Positions 34,331 through 44,268 are shown, counted from the first letter of the stretch. The stretch is 64,000 nucleotides of DNA from Acidimicrobiia bacterium (GCA_028284765.1 JANQRA010000019.1:1-64000), one strand, 5' to 3'. Made by a program: numbers and translations. The notes: generated by a model not told the origin, from the sequence alone.

Positions 34331-34972
34331 GTGAGCCGTCGAACGGTGGCATCGATCTTCTCCGGACTGGCCGTGTTGGTATCGGCCTGCTCTCCGGTCA
34401 CTTCTACCGCTGCACTGGTCGACGACCTGCCACTGGGAGACGACGGCTGGTACGGGATGGCGATGCAACGTCCGTTGGCCATGCCCAATTTGGTCCTCAC
34501 CGATACCGAGGGTGAGACGTACGACCTGAGGGTTGAGACGGCGGAACGGCCAACCCTGCTGTTCTTCGGGTTTGCCTCGTGTCCCGACATCTGCCCTGTT
34601 CATCTCGCCGTCCTGGCCCAGGCAATGGAACAGGCAACGATCGACTCCGACGAGATCGCGGTGGTGTTTGTCTCCACCGATCCGGAAAGAGACACTCCGG
34701 AGTTGATGGGCCAGTACCTGGCCAACTTCAACCCTGGATTTGTGGGTCTGACCGGTGACATCGAGTTGGTCAAGGTTGCGATGCGAGCACTCGAGCTTCC
34801 CGAACCGACCTACACCGAGCCGGATGAGAACGGCTTCTACACCGTGGGCCACCCATCAGCGGTCATCGCGTTCGACCGGGATGGCCAGGCTCGCCGGCTC
34901 TACCCTTTCGGAACCAGGCGCGCCCATTGGGTCAATGACCTGCCCCTGCTGATCGAAGGAGACGCCCGGTGA
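34331..34972 (+). CDS. SCO1/SenC copper chaperone lipoprotein
   Basis: A 213-residue SCO1-type protein delivering copper to the CuA site of cytochrome c oxidase. It starts at GTG 34331, has a lipoprotein signal ending VSAC (cysteine 20), a thioredoxin-like fold, the copper motif CPDIC (cysteines 84 and 88) and the distal histidine in GHPSAV. The stop overlaps the CtaG start by four bases. The pair serves assembly of an aa3/caa3-type oxidase encoded elsewhere. Confidence 0.9.
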   Translation: MSRRTVASIFSGLAVLVSACSPVTSTAALVDDLPLGDDGWYGMAMQRPLAMPNLVLTDTEGETYDLRVETAERPTLLFFGFASCPDICPVHLAVLAQAMEQATIDSDEIAVVFVSTDPERDTPELMGQYLANFNPGFVGLTGDIELVKVAMRALELPEPTYTEPDENGFYTVGHPSAVIAFDRDGQARRLYPFGTRRAHWVNDLPLLIEGDAR

Positions 34973-35811
34973 ACCTGAGCTGGTGGTGTTCGGGGAGCGC
35001 TGGTCGACCATGGGAGTGGACTTACACACCGTTCGTCGGGGTGTGGCTGCTCGTCCTCAGTCTCGCAGGCCTGTATGTGGCAGCTCACCGCACCAATGTC
35101 ACCGGAACCACCCATTCCTTTGAGCGGCGTCACACATTGCGTCTGGTGCTCGGATTGGCCGTCATATTTGTTGCGAGCGAATGGCCACTGGGCCCGCTCG
35201 GGGCCGGCTACTCCGCCACTGTCGCGATGGTGCGAGTCATCCTCTATTCCTTCGTGGCGGCTCCACTACTTCTCACCGCCATACCTTCGTGGTTGCTCCG
35301 CTTCTTGATCGCCCCGCGTCCAGTGTTTGCGATCGTCCGCGCCCTCACCCGATGGCCGGCCGCGTACTTCGTGTTCAACTTGACCTTGGTCGCCGTCAAC
35401 ACACCACTGGCAGTCGACGGACTCAAGACCACTCAGCTCGGCTCCTTTGCCCTCGACGCAGCGCTCCTCATCGCCTCTCTCTTTCTCTGGTACCCCGTGT
35501 TTGGGCCGTCCGACGTGTTGCCCCGACTCGGTGATCCCGGCCGAACTCTGTACGTGCTGGCAAACACGATCATCCCCATCGCCCCTGCCTCGTTCCTCAC
35601 ATTCTCTCGCTTCCCCCTCTTCCGTATCTACGAGCTCGCCCCTCCGTTCATGACCGGTTTCGACCCGCTGTCTGACCAACAGCTCGCCGGCATCATCATG
35701 AAGGTCGTCGGAGGTCTCGCCCTCCTTGGATACGCAGCCGTGCTCTTCTTCAGTTGGGCGAACGAAGAGAGTCGCCCACCACGAGTGAAAACAGGCAGCG
35801 CCGAGAGCTGA
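34969..35811 (+). CDS. ctaG: CtaG-type cytochrome c oxidase assembly membrane protein
   Basis: A 280-residue membrane protein of the caa3_CtaG family with about seven hydrophobic segments. It begins at GTG 34969 and opens with a WEWTYTPFVGVWLLVLSLAGL segment. VNTPLAVDGL and FLWYPVFGP lie in later loops and helices. These proteins are needed for copper insertion and assembly of caa3-type oxidase, which fits the coupled SCO1. It is distinct from the Cox11-type CtaG of proteobacteria. It converges on the GH15 gene with a 21-base gap. Confidence 0.85.
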   Translation: MNLSWWCSGSAGRPWEWTYTPFVGVWLLVLSLAGLYVAAHRTNVTGTTHSFERRHTLRLVLGLAVIFVASEWPLGPLGAGYSATVAMVRVILYSFVAAPLLLTAIPSWLLRFLIAPRPVFAIVRALTRWPAAYFVFNLTLVAVNTPLAVDGLKTTQLGSFALDAALLIASLFLWYPVFGPSDVLPRLGDPGRTLYVLANTIIPIAPASFLTFSRFPLFRIYELAPPFMTGFDPLSDQQLAGIIMKVVGGLALLGYAAVLFFSWANEESRPPRVKTGSAES

Positions 35812-35832
35812 TCGCGCCTCAGCCCAGGTTCA

Positions 35833-37011
35833 TCACCCCGTTGTTGCCGTCGCAATCAGATACATGGCGTGACTCCACAGGAGCGGTCTGGCGGCAGGGC
35901 CCCAACGGTCGACCCAAGGCTCGAGATAGTCGGGGTTCCGGAGGTGGGTTGGAGTCTGCTCGGGAAGGTTGCCGTTCTGGTCGGCTTGCGACTCGATCCA
36001 CTCGATTGACTGCCGACGGGCCAGCGGGTCGACGTTGGCCAAGGCCGCATAGGCACCGGCGAGGACTGGCCATTGCCCGCCCCCATAGAACTCGTCTTCT
36101 TCGTAGCGATGAACTCCCCCATCGACGATGAGCTGGTCGTCGACCGTCTTCAGTGTTGCTGCAACCGTGGGATCGTCCCCGGAAAAGGGCCCGAAGTTCC
36201 CAAGGGTGAGGAGGATGCTGGCGTCCGCTGCATCTGGCGACAGCGGCTTTCCAACCCGCTCGTGCCCTGCGATTGCGGAAGGGTTGGACGTCGTCGAAGA
36301 ATCACCTGTTGGAGCAGAGATTCCGTCGTAGATGAACTTCCTCATGACGTCGTCGCCGGCAGCGCTGCGAAGACGTTCCGTGATCAGTTGCGCCGTGTTG
36401 CCCGCGGCGCTGTTTCCGAACGCATCGGCAGCATGCCGGAGGCCTCCGGCGATCGAAGCCCATGTTGCCGAGTGCCGCCTGGTGGGGTACTCCTCCCAGC
36501 AGTCGTAACAAGGCAGTTCCCAGGTGAGAGTCAGGTACCGGATGACGGTCTCGGCTGCTCGCTCAAATGGCTCCGGATCGGCGGCGTCCTGCGTCACGTG
36601 GTGCGCCAGGCTGCTGAGCCAAAACCCGTAGCCGTCGAGTTGAAAGCTTCCCCAGTCCCCGTCGACTTCTTGTCCATCCAAGGTGTATCGGGTGTGAAGG
36701 GCATCCACGTTGGGAAGGGGCCGCGTCTTGTCGGGTTCTACAGCCTCGAGCCGATCAACCTTGACCCCGTACCGAAGGACGGTGTTGGCCACCCACTGGT
36801 GGAACCGACTTGCGCTCTCGTGCTGGCCGAACAGATCCATGGCGTGGGCGATGAAAGCGCCATCACGGAGCCAGCCGTACTGATAAGTCGCGTAGTCGGG
36901 TGATGCCGGATAGGCCCCGGAAGGAGCTTGGGTTCCGAGAATCAGCTTGATGCTGTGCTCGACAAGCTCTGGGCTGCCTGGCACCTCGGGCATGTTCTTG
37001 CCCGTCGTCAC
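35833..37011 (-). CDS. GH15 glucoamylase-like glycoside hydrolase
   Basis: A 392-residue (alpha/alpha)6-barrel enzyme. YQYGWLRDGAF, CYDCWEEYP (probable general acid) and GNLPEQTP (probable general base glutamate) match the GH15 layout. It is shorter than fungal glucoamylases and lacks a starch-binding domain or signal peptide, so it acts inside the cell on imported oligosaccharides. It shares a four-base overlap with the GH31 gene upstream. Confidence 0.85.
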   Translation of the reverse strand: MTTGKNMPEVPGSPELVEHSIKLILGTQAPSGAYPASPDYATYQYGWLRDGAFIAHAMDLFGQHESASRFHQWVANTVLRYGVKVDRLEAVEPDKTRPLPNVDALHTRYTLDGQEVDGDWGSFQLDGYGFWLSSLAHHVTQDAADPEPFERAAETVIRYLTLTWELPCYDCWEEYPTRRHSATWASIAGGLRHAADAFGNSAAGNTAQLITERLRSAAGDDVMRKFIYDGISAPTGDSSTTSNPSAIAGHERVGKPLSPDAADASILLTLGNFGPFSGDDPTVAATLKTVDDQLIVDGGVHRYEEDEFYGGGQWPVLAGAYAALANVDPLARRQSIEWIESQADQNGNLPEQTPTHLRNPDYLEPWVDRWGPAARPLLWSHAMYLIATATTG

Positions 37012-39527
37012 CGAAGCTCCACCCGGACGGCGGCATCACGACTAACACGGCCGGCAACGCCGGTGGTGGCTGCCGGGATCCACACATCTACCTCGGCGGC
37101 GGCGTTCGACTCGACAACAAGATCTCCCTGATTGATCCGGACTGAGAGGTCGATGAATTCTCCGGTCAGCGGATGGCGTATCCGAGTCTCTCCATCTCCT
37201 GGGTATACGACTGCCACCAGGCGTCCCGAGTCCACGGCCGGCAATCCGGTGTCCGATCCGAGTTCCGGTTCGCCTCTGAACCACATCGGAATGGTCGCTC
37301 CAGCGCGGGCGTAGACCGGAATGCGATCGATGGGTGTGTCCACTTCGATCCATCCGGCCGCGACTCGAGCGTTGGTCCAGATGTCGAACCAGTCTCCATC
37401 CGGCAGATACACCTGACGCGAGCTGGCACCCTCTTCGAGGACAGGTGCTACGAGGAGATCAGCACCCAACAGATATTGGTCATCGATCCCGGCGGCTATG
37501 GGATCGTCGGGGCACTCGAGCAGAAGTGGCCTCATGATCGGTATCCCGTCCCGAGATGCGGTGTGGCCCAGGGTGTCGAGGTAGGGGACGAGGTTCATCC
37601 TCAACCTGGCGTAGAACCGATAAGTGTCGAGGACTTGTGGTTCGCCGGTTTGCTCAGCGATGTTCCATGGGGTGCGATCCACCAGAGGCCGACGGTGCTC
37701 GTTGTGCTCGGAGTGGTACTGCATGATCGGGCAGAACGCCGCCATGGCGGTCGATCGCATGTAGAGCTCGGCGAAAGGGATGGGACCCGAGAAGCCGGCC
37801 AGATCCCAGGACCAGAAAGCGACGCCACCGAGGGCAGCGGATAGCCCGGCTGTCAACGAGGCCCGGTAGGCCTCCCAAGTGGAGTCCTCATCTCCTGCCC
37901 AATGCGCCGGATACTCCTGAGATCCAGTGAACCCGGCCCGACTGAACGTGACCGGCTGGGTGTGCCCGTTGTCGGCAAGGAGCTCGTGATAGGTGCGGAG
38001 ATAGTGGGAGGGATAGGCGTTGGCGGCTGCATGCCCGACTTCGCCGGCATGGTTGATCACGTCGTGACCCCAGAGGTGCTCCCCACCGTCGGTCTTGAAC
38101 CCATCGACCCCGTAGCTGTCAACTAGATAGGCACGTTTGCTGGTCCACCAATCAACTGCGTCCGGGTTGGTGAAGTCGATTACCGACGAGCCTGGGAACC
38201 ACCATCCCCGGTTCCGGTAGGTCTCACCGTCACTGGTTGAGACACTGAGATTCTCTGATTCCGCATAGGTGATGTCGTTCTCTTGTTGAGGGTTGCCGGT
38301 GTCGTCTTTGAGGACCGGGATCTGCCAGAGAATCACCCGGAGGTCACGGTCGTGGAGCCAGTCGATCAGGCCTTTGGGATCGGGCCAGCGGCCAGTGTGT
38401 CTCATGTCTGCTGGGTCGACAGCCCTTTGACCGGGGACCGGTTCGTATTCAGTGTCGTTGAACAGGTAGAAGGTGGCCTCGTCGGACCACGCTTCGATGA
38501 CCACGACAGTGGCCGGGATTTGCTCACTGAGGGTTCGCTCCGCCATCTCTCGTACCGTCGAATCGCGGTCCCATTCGTTGGAGGACATCCACGGCCCATA
38601 AACCCACAGTGGAAGTGGATGGGGTCTACCCACCGCCGCTGTGTATCCACCGAGTATTTCTTTGGGAGACCCGAGGTAGAGGTCGCCCCGGGCGGTGTCA
38701 CCCGGGATGGTGACGGTGGCGACATCGTCCCGGGACTTTCCCAGATCGAACTGGACCCGCTCGTCCGAGTCGACTCCGATTCCATAGCCACGGCTCGACA
38801 GCATCCAGGGCAGGGGGAAGTAGGTACGGGAACCCTGTTGCTTGTACTGCTCGTACACCCGGACATCTGGCGTCTTGCCTCGCTGGTCGAGGCTGTCGTA
38901 GCGCTCTCCGGCGCCAAACAACCGCTCATCGTCTTCGAGTAGCCAGCTCAATCCGAACGATGTCACGGTGTCGTCAATGAGGGTCGTGACCGTGACTTCC
39001 GAGATCGTCAGTCGCATGTGCCCCGTGATCAGATGCAGCGTTCCATCGACGATCGACGCTTCCCACCCGTCATGACTCGCCGAGTCGTCGCCGGCTACCC
39101 CGTCCCGAATCTCGAGAGCCCACCCGAGTCCGCGATCGTCAGGGCGGAGCACCAAGACTGCCGGGCCACAAACAGCCTCGATGGTGCCGTCGACATGACG
39201 CACCGCGCTGAATCGATGGGTATCCGACTTCCGAGGCTGGATCTGATACCACTCGGTCGAATGTTCGTCGGTGGTGAACCGGTAACGGGTGTCGCTGGAG
39301 AAGGGCCCGATTGCTCCCGACCAAACCTGATCGTCCCGATCGAGAAGCTGTTGGCTTCGTTCACCGTTCGCCTCCCATTCCACAAAAACCCTCTCCGGGT
39401 CGTTCTCCCCTTTGACGCCGACCGTCACCGTCTCACCCGTAGTGGGGTGGAGAGGTCGGCGGCTCCAGGGCACAGAGTCGTAGGGGTTGTGATCGCCTTC
39501 GGGATGATGAAAGAGTTGCTGTGTCAT
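37008..39527 (-). CDS. GH31 alpha-glycosidase
   Basis: An 839-residue alpha-glucosidase/alpha-xylosidase-type enzyme. After an N-terminal beta domain (about 1-310) comes the TIM barrel with the nucleophile aspartate in VDGFKTDGGE and the acid/base aspartate in HWAGDEDSTWE; a C-terminal beta domain follows. No signal peptide is seen, so it is cytoplasmic. With the ABC importer and GH15 enzyme it should break down an imported alpha-linked sugar; whether glucose, xylose or a modified sugar is not readable. Confidence 0.88.
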   Translation of the reverse strand: MTQQLFHHPEGDHNPYDSVPWSRRPLHPTTGETVTVGVKGENDPERVFVEWEANGERSQQLLDRDDQVWSGAIGPFSSDTRYRFTTDEHSTEWYQIQPRKSDTHRFSAVRHVDGTIEAVCGPAVLVLRPDDRGLGWALEIRDGVAGDDSASHDGWEASIVDGTLHLITGHMRLTISEVTVTTLIDDTVTSFGLSWLLEDDERLFGAGERYDSLDQRGKTPDVRVYEQYKQQGSRTYFPLPWMLSSRGYGIGVDSDERVQFDLGKSRDDVATVTIPGDTARGDLYLGSPKEILGGYTAAVGRPHPLPLWVYGPWMSSNEWDRDSTVREMAERTLSEQIPATVVVIEAWSDEATFYLFNDTEYEPVPGQRAVDPADMRHTGRWPDPKGLIDWLHDRDLRVILWQIPVLKDDTGNPQQENDITYAESENLSVSTSDGETYRNRGWWFPGSSVIDFTNPDAVDWWTSKRAYLVDSYGVDGFKTDGGEHLWGHDVINHAGEVGHAAANAYPSHYLRTYHELLADNGHTQPVTFSRAGFTGSQEYPAHWAGDEDSTWEAYRASLTAGLSAALGGVAFWSWDLAGFSGPIPFAELYMRSTAMAAFCPIMQYHSEHNEHRRPLVDRTPWNIAEQTGEPQVLDTYRFYARLRMNLVPYLDTLGHTASRDGIPIMRPLLLECPDDPIAAGIDDQYLLGADLLVAPVLEEGASSRQVYLPDGDWFDIWTNARVAAGWIEVDTPIDRIPVYARAGATIPMWFRGEPELGSDTGLPAVDSGRLVAVVYPGDGETRIRHPLTGEFIDLSVRINQGDLVVESNAAAEVDVWIPAATTGVAGRVSRDAAVRVELR

Positions 39528-39546
39528 GACGCGTTTGAGCGAGCCC

Positions 39547-39588
39547 GCTTGGTGGTGGATGGCTGAACTCGCGCACCCACCACCAAGC
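39547..39588. repeat. Intercistronic hairpin between the sugar-binding protein and GH31 genes
   Basis: GCTTGGTGGTGG (39547-39558) and its complement CCACCACCAAGC (39577-39588) form a perfect 12-base stem with an 18-base loop. There is no T-run, so it is more likely to stabilise the binding-protein mRNA or partly attenuate transcription than to terminate fully. Binding proteins are usually needed in excess over enzymes. Confidence 0.5.
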
Positions 39589-39609
39589 TGGGGCTATCTG
39601 TCGCTGCTA

Positions 39610-40929
39610 CTACCCGAGGAGAGCGGCGACCTGTTCGGCGGCTTGGTCGAGAGCTTCCTGGGCTGTCAGCTCACCGGCCACCGCTCGTTCGATGAAGCCG
39701 TTGATGATGTCCTGCATCTCGGCTTGCCGTTCGATAGCCGGAGGCACCACCACGTTCTCCAAAGAGTCGAGGACAGCCTGCCGGTTGTCCGGCGGGGTCT
39801 GCGACAGATACGACTCGTACAGCGACGAGTCGGTCAGTGTCGGCAGCTCCCAAGCGGCATCAACTCGCAGCTTGGCCGCTTCCGGGCTCGAGGTGAAGAA
39901 CCTGATCCACCGGTAAGCGGCATCCTGCTTGTCGGAACTGGCCGAAACCGCAACCCCATTGGCGAAGAAGTGGCTTCCACCCTGGGTGTTCCCAGGCTCA
40001 ACAACCACGTCCCAGCCGAACGGAGCGTCGGCGAAGGCTCCAAACATCCAGATACCTGAGGTCAGGAGACCGATCTGGCCGGCGAGGAACATGTCCCCGT
40101 CGGAGACGCCGCCCATCTCAGCTGCGGTCGGCTGGACGCCGTTCTCGACATAGCTGAGCATGTACTCCAGAGCTCCGACACAGCCGGGCTCGTTGAGGGT
40201 CACCTCTCCGTCGGTGAAGAAGCTGCAGCCGTTCTGGAAGGCCGCCTTGTAGAACTCCCAGAAGTGGATTCCCGCGAAGAATCCCCAGGTGTCGTCGCCC
40301 AACGCAGCGAGGGCTTCGGCGGCGGCACGCTCTTCGTCCCAAGTCCAGTCATTGGTCGGGTAGTCGAGGCCAGCCTCGTCGAACAAGTCCTTGTTGTAGA
40401 ACAACATGACGGTCGAGTAGCTCTGCGGCAACCCGTACTGAGTGCCGTCGATCCCGAAGGCGTTCAGAGCAGGCTGGTAGTAGGCGCCGGTGTCGAGTTC
40501 GGCGTCACCCGCCATGAACGGCCCAAGGTCAGCCAGGGTGTCGTTCTCGGCATAGGCGACGAAGTTCTCGAAGTTGAGCTCGAAGGCGTCGGGGGCGTCA
40601 CCCCCAGCGACTTGGGTCTGCAACACCGAGAAGTACTCGTCGAACGGAGCCGTCTCGACTTCCACGGTGATGTCCGGGTTCTCCGCCTCGAAGGCGGCGA
40701 TCATCTCACCCAGTACCTCTAGATTGTCTGGTGCCGCCGAAAACGTGAAGTACCGGATGGTCGTAGCCTCCGGTTCTTCCTCGGTGGTGGTGGTTGTCTC
40801 TTCGACCGCGGCTTCAGTCGTGGTCGGTTCGCCACCTTCGGCTGTGGTGGTGGTGCCGTCACCGGCATCGCCACTGCACGCCGCCGTCACCAGGCCCATC
40901 ACAAGGGCCAGGATCCATATTTTCTTCAT
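39610..40929 (-). CDS. Sugar ABC transporter substrate-binding lipoprotein
   Basis: A 439-residue family-1 solute-binding protein. Its signal peptide ends VTAAC (cysteine 18), followed by a Thr/Glu-rich tether to about residue 55. IRYFTFSAAPDNLEVLGEMIAAFEAENPDITV and YFSVLQTQVAGGDAPDAF follow the family pattern. It lies after the two permease genes and before the glycosidases, so an alpha-linked di- or oligosaccharide is the probable ligand. No ATPase is encoded here; a shared MsiK-type ATPase, as in other actinobacteria, probably serves it. Confidence 0.88.
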   Translation of the reverse strand: MKKIWILALVMGLVTAACSGDAGDGTTTTAEGGEPTTTEAAVEETTTTTEEEPEATTIRYFTFSAAPDNLEVLGEMIAAFEAENPDITVEVETAPFDEYFSVLQTQVAGGDAPDAFELNFENFVAYAENDTLADLGPFMAGDAELDTGAYYQPALNAFGIDGTQYGLPQSYSTVMLFYNKDLFDEAGLDYPTNDWTWDEERAAAEALAALGDDTWGFFAGIHFWEFYKAAFQNGCSFFTDGEVTLNEPGCVGALEYMLSYVENGVQPTAAEMGGVSDGDMFLAGQIGLLTSGIWMFGAFADAPFGWDVVVEPGNTQGGSHFFANGVAVSASSDKQDAAYRWIRFFTSSPEAAKLRVDAAWELPTLTDSSLYESYLSQTPPDNRQAVLDSLENVVVPPAIERQAEMQDIINGFIERAVAGELTAQEALDQAAEQVAALLG

Positions 40930-40980
40930 GCTTCCTTTCTTCCTTTCTGTCTTGTCTTCAGGTCGTTGGCCATGAATGCC

Positions 40981-41907
40981 TCACTTTCCTGCTCCCAGAA
41001 GCAGTCCTTCTGAGATGTGTTTCTGCACCGCAACGAAAACCAAGATCACGGGGATCACGGTGATCACCGACCCGGCCATCACCAAGTTCCAGTCGGTTTC
41101 AAACCGGCCGTGGAGAGTTGCCAGGCCGACCGGGAGCGTCATGGCCGACACGTTGCGTGCGATGAAGAGCGGCCACAAAAACGCGTTCCAAGCAGCCATG
41201 AACGCCAGGATTCCGTGGGTCACCGCGGCAGGTCTGGCGTAGGGAAAGGCAACCGACCAGAACGTCTTCCACGGCCCGGCACCATCAATCGCGGCCGCTT
41301 CCTCGAACTCAGACGGCATCTGGGTGAAGTACTGGCGGAACAAGAAGACCCCGAAGGCGCTGGCGATCCCAGGCAGGATCAAGGCCTGGAGGGTGTTGAC
41401 CCAGCCCAGCCACCGCATACCTATGAATAGGGGGACGATGGTGACCTGGAAGGGAACCATGAGCGTGCCCAGATAGAGCAGCAGAAGGGCGTTGCGGCCA
41501 CGGAACCTGAACCGGGCCAGGCCGTATCCCGCCATGGCACTAGTCACCACCTGGAGAACAGTGACCACCACCGTGACGATGGCCGAGTTCGCCACGATCC
41601 GGCCGAACGGCATGATCTCGGTCAGGGTCCTATAGCTATCGAAGCTGGGCTCGTCGGGGATGAGCTGTGGAGGAATGCGGAGAATCGTCTGCTCGTCCTG
41701 AAGCGAAGTCGAAAGACTCCAGGCGAAGGGGAACACCATGACCACCGCAATGAGAGCAAGGACGATCCAGCCCACCCAACGCCCATTCCAACGGCGTCGA
41801 CGACTGGCGGCGGTTCGGGGCACCCTGGGGCCGACCGGGCCCTTGCCTGCAGATTCGGGTGCCGAGCGACTCGACCGCAGCTTGGTGGTGGCAGCCGAGT
41901 CAGGCAC
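40981..41907 (-). CDS. MalG-like sugar ABC permease
   Basis: A permease of about 308 residues. I take GTG 41907 as start (GGTGGG six bases upstream, overlapping the previous stop by eight bases); the frame extends to 41955. It has six transmembrane segments and the EAA loop AAAIDGAGPWKTFWSVAFPYARPA. It is the second permease of a carbohydrate uptake CUT1-type importer. Confidence 0.87.
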   Translation of the reverse strand: MPDSAATTKLRSSRSAPESAGKGPVGPRVPRTAASRRRRWNGRWVGWIVLALIAVVMVFPFAWSLSTSLQDEQTILRIPPQLIPDEPSFDSYRTLTEIMPFGRIVANSAIVTVVVTVLQVVTSAMAGYGLARFRFRGRNALLLLYLGTLMVPFQVTIVPLFIGMRWLGWVNTLQALILPGIASAFGVFLFRQYFTQMPSEFEEAAAIDGAGPWKTFWSVAFPYARPAAVTHGILAFMAAWNAFLWPLFIARNVSAMTLPVGLATLHGRFETDWNLVMAGSVITVIPVILVFVAVQKHISEGLLLGAGK

Positions 41908-42775
41908 TGTAAACCCACCGCTTCTGAAGACGGTTCTGCACCAAGGTGACCCCAAAGATCAGAGCGAACAGAACCCAGGACATCGCCGCCGCGTAGCCCA
42001 TCCGGCCAAAGTCGAAGGCGTTCTTGACGATCTGTTCCACCACCACCGTCGTTGAGCCAAGCGGCCCACCTTCGGTGAGGATCCATACCTGCTCGAACAC
42101 CTGAAACGAGTTGATCAGCAAGATGACCAGAACGAGGAACACGGTCGGAGTGAGTAGTGGGAAAGTGATCCGCCAGAACGTCTGCCAGCGGCTGGCGCCA
42201 TCGACCACGGCCGCCTCGGCGTAGTCGGGTGAGATCGCTTGGAGCCCGGCCAAGAACAGGATCATCACGAACCCAGCGTCCTTCCAAACGCTGGCGGCAA
42301 TGATCGACACCATCGCCCAGCCCCTCTCAAACAGCCATGCGGGGCCCTCGACACCGATCAGGCTCAGCGCCCAGTTAATGATGCCGAACCGTGGGTTGAG
42401 CATCCATTTCCACATCAACGCCACCGCGACCCAGGCCGAGACAACAGGCATGAAAAACAGGATCCGGGAGATGCCGGCTGCTCTGCTGCGACGGTTCAAC
42501 AGGGTGGCCAACCCCAAGCCTGCGACAGTCACTACGGGCACGTAGCCGGCGATGAAGACGACGGTGTGAACAACCGATGCCCAGAACCCGCCGTCACCTG
42601 CGAGCTCGCGGAAGTTGCTCAAACCTACGAATTCAGGTGGTGTCAACAGGTTCCACTCGTAGAAGCTCAACAGAGCGGCGACCAGGATCGGGACCACGGT
42701 GAATATGAGGAGCAAACTGAGGCTGGGCGCGACGAACACCATCCACCAGTGCTTCACCGAGCCCACCCAGTTCAT
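41900..42775 (-). CDS. MalF-like sugar ABC permease
   Basis: A 291-residue permease with six transmembrane segments and the EAA loop AAVVDGASRWQTFWRITFPLLTPT. It partners the MalG-like protein. Its ATG overlaps the stop of the ROK gene by four bases, so regulator and transporter are co-translated. Confidence 0.88.
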   Translation of the reverse strand: MNWVGSVKHWWMVFVAPSLSLLLIFTVVPILVAALLSFYEWNLLTPPEFVGLSNFRELAGDGGFWASVVHTVVFIAGYVPVVTVAGLGLATLLNRRSRAAGISRILFFMPVVSAWVAVALMWKWMLNPRFGIINWALSLIGVEGPAWLFERGWAMVSIIAASVWKDAGFVMILFLAGLQAISPDYAEAAVVDGASRWQTFWRITFPLLTPTVFLVLVILLINSFQVFEQVWILTEGGPLGSTTVVVEQIVKNAFDFGRMGYAAAMSWVLFALIFGVTLVQNRLQKRWVYSA

Positions 42776-44031
42776 GCCTGCACCCGACCCGAAGATGCAG
42801 ACACTTCGAAGCCTCGTGTCTTGTGCAGTGGGGATTTGAACATCTCACCAAGCACCACACAGGCGGCACCACGAGCCCATGTGTCGTCACCAGCCGGCTC
42901 GATCACGAATTCGGTCTGATCGGCCAGCCCATCGAAGACATGCTCTTGGAAGGCCTTGCGCATCGCCGCGAAACGCCACTCTCCTGCGTGGACACCCTCA
43001 CCACCGATGACCACAAGACCTGGGTTGAACAGGTTGACCACGTTGGCGATGCCCACACCCAGCCACCGGCCCGATTCCGCCAGCAGTCCTTGGGCTACCT
43101 CATCCCCGCGACGCGCCGCCGCGACAACTTCGGCCATAGTCGGTGTCCCCAGCTCGAGCTCGCCGTCGGCGACGAGCCTGCTGGCTTGTCGGGCCACGGC
43201 ACGGTCTGAAGCCAGCATCTCGAGACACCCGGTCTTGCCGCAGTCGCAAGTGGGGCCACCCTCCACCAGGGTGGTGTGGCCGAGCTCTCCCGCTCCGCCA
43301 CCGGCCCCCCGGTAAAACTGGCCGTTCGCAACCACACCCAAGCCGACGCCCGTACCGACGGTCACAACACAGAAGTGGTCATAGTTGTGGCCGTGGCCGA
43401 ACCACTGTTCAGCGATGGTCAGCGCACTGACGTCGTTCTCCAAGATGACGTCCATTCCCAGGCGCCGCCTGAGCGGACCAGCCAGATCGACGTCTCGCCA
43501 CGCGAAGAAGGGCGAAAACACCACTCTTCTTGTCTGGCTGTCGACAACGCCCGCCAGCCCGACGCCCAAACCGAGCACTGCCGACCTGTCCACCCCGGCC
43601 TCGCTCAGAACATGCTCAACGGTCTCGGCTATCGCAGCGACCACCTCGGCCGGGTCGATACTCCGGCCACTCTCCGTCTGTCGGGGTGTCGGAAGGGGAT
43701 CACTTCGATAGGCGAGCACCTCAGCGTCGAGGTCGGTGACCACCGCGGCCAACCTCTCCTCCATCACCTTGACACCAACCACGAACCCGGCTCGATTGTT
43801 GAGCCTCAAGAGAACCGGTGGACGGCCACGAGTGGTCTCACCGGGGCCCATCTCATGAACCAGATCCTCGGCGATCAGCTCCGCCGTGAGGTTGCTGACA
43901 GTCGCTGCACTGAGACCTGAACGGCGAACGATGTCACGCCGGGAAAGCGGACCGTCACTCTTCACCAGGTTGAGCACCAGGTTGCGGTTGACACGCTTGA
44001 TCGCATCACGGTCGAGGCGGCGATCATCCAT
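42772..44031 (-). CDS. ROK-family transcriptional regulator
   Basis: A 419-residue NagC/XylR-type regulator. Residues about 8-65 form a winged helix (SRRDIVRRSGLSAATVSNLTAELI), and the rest is a ROK fold with the sugar-kinase ATP-like motif (GVGLAGVVDS), the substrate/metal loop ending HTTLVEGGPTCDCGKTGCLEM with the zinc-site cysteines CDCGKTGC. ROK repressors release DNA on binding a sugar. It heads the sugar operon and probably controls it and itself. Confidence 0.9.
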   Translation of the reverse strand: MDDRRLDRDAIKRVNRNLVLNLVKSDGPLSRRDIVRRSGLSAATVSNLTAELIAEDLVHEMGPGETTRGRPPVLLRLNNRAGFVVGVKVMEERLAAVVTDLDAEVLAYRSDPLPTPRQTESGRSIDPAEVVAAIAETVEHVLSEAGVDRSAVLGLGVGLAGVVDSQTRRVVFSPFFAWRDVDLAGPLRRRLGMDVILENDVSALTIAEQWFGHGHNYDHFCVVTVGTGVGLGVVANGQFYRGAGGGAGELGHTTLVEGGPTCDCGKTGCLEMLASDRAVARQASRLVADGELELGTPTMAEVVAAARRGDEVAQGLLAESGRWLGVGIANVVNLFNPGLVVIGGEGVHAGEWRFAAMRKAFQEHVFDGLADQTEFVIEPAGDDTWARGAACVVLGEMFKSPLHKTRGFEVSASSGRVQA

Positions 44032-44134
44032 GACCCACCACCGTTCGTCGCGGATGTTCGGTCATTGAACGAATGAATCTTGAGCCACGGGAACCATCCC
44101 GAGAAACTGCTGTTGTCGCTGGCTCTACGTTATT

Positions 44135-44150
44135 TTTGTGAGCGAACAAA
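44135..44150. promoter_or_regulatory. Candidate ROK operator
   Basis: TTTGT (44135-44139) and ACAAA (44146-44150) are spaced by six bases in an AT-rich patch 104 bases upstream of the ROK gene. Known ROK sites of the XylR/NagC group often have such TTTGT/ACAAA arms. The rest of the 237-base gap (44032-44268) shows no gene. Confidence 0.35.
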
Positions 44151-44268
44151 TCAAGGATGAACATACACCCTGACAGTTCAACCTGTCAACGCGTTTCACC
44201 GACGGATTAGATCTCAAACAGGAGCTACGACCCTGACCGCCGCCCCCAAGCTCCGGCACGAGCCGTCG

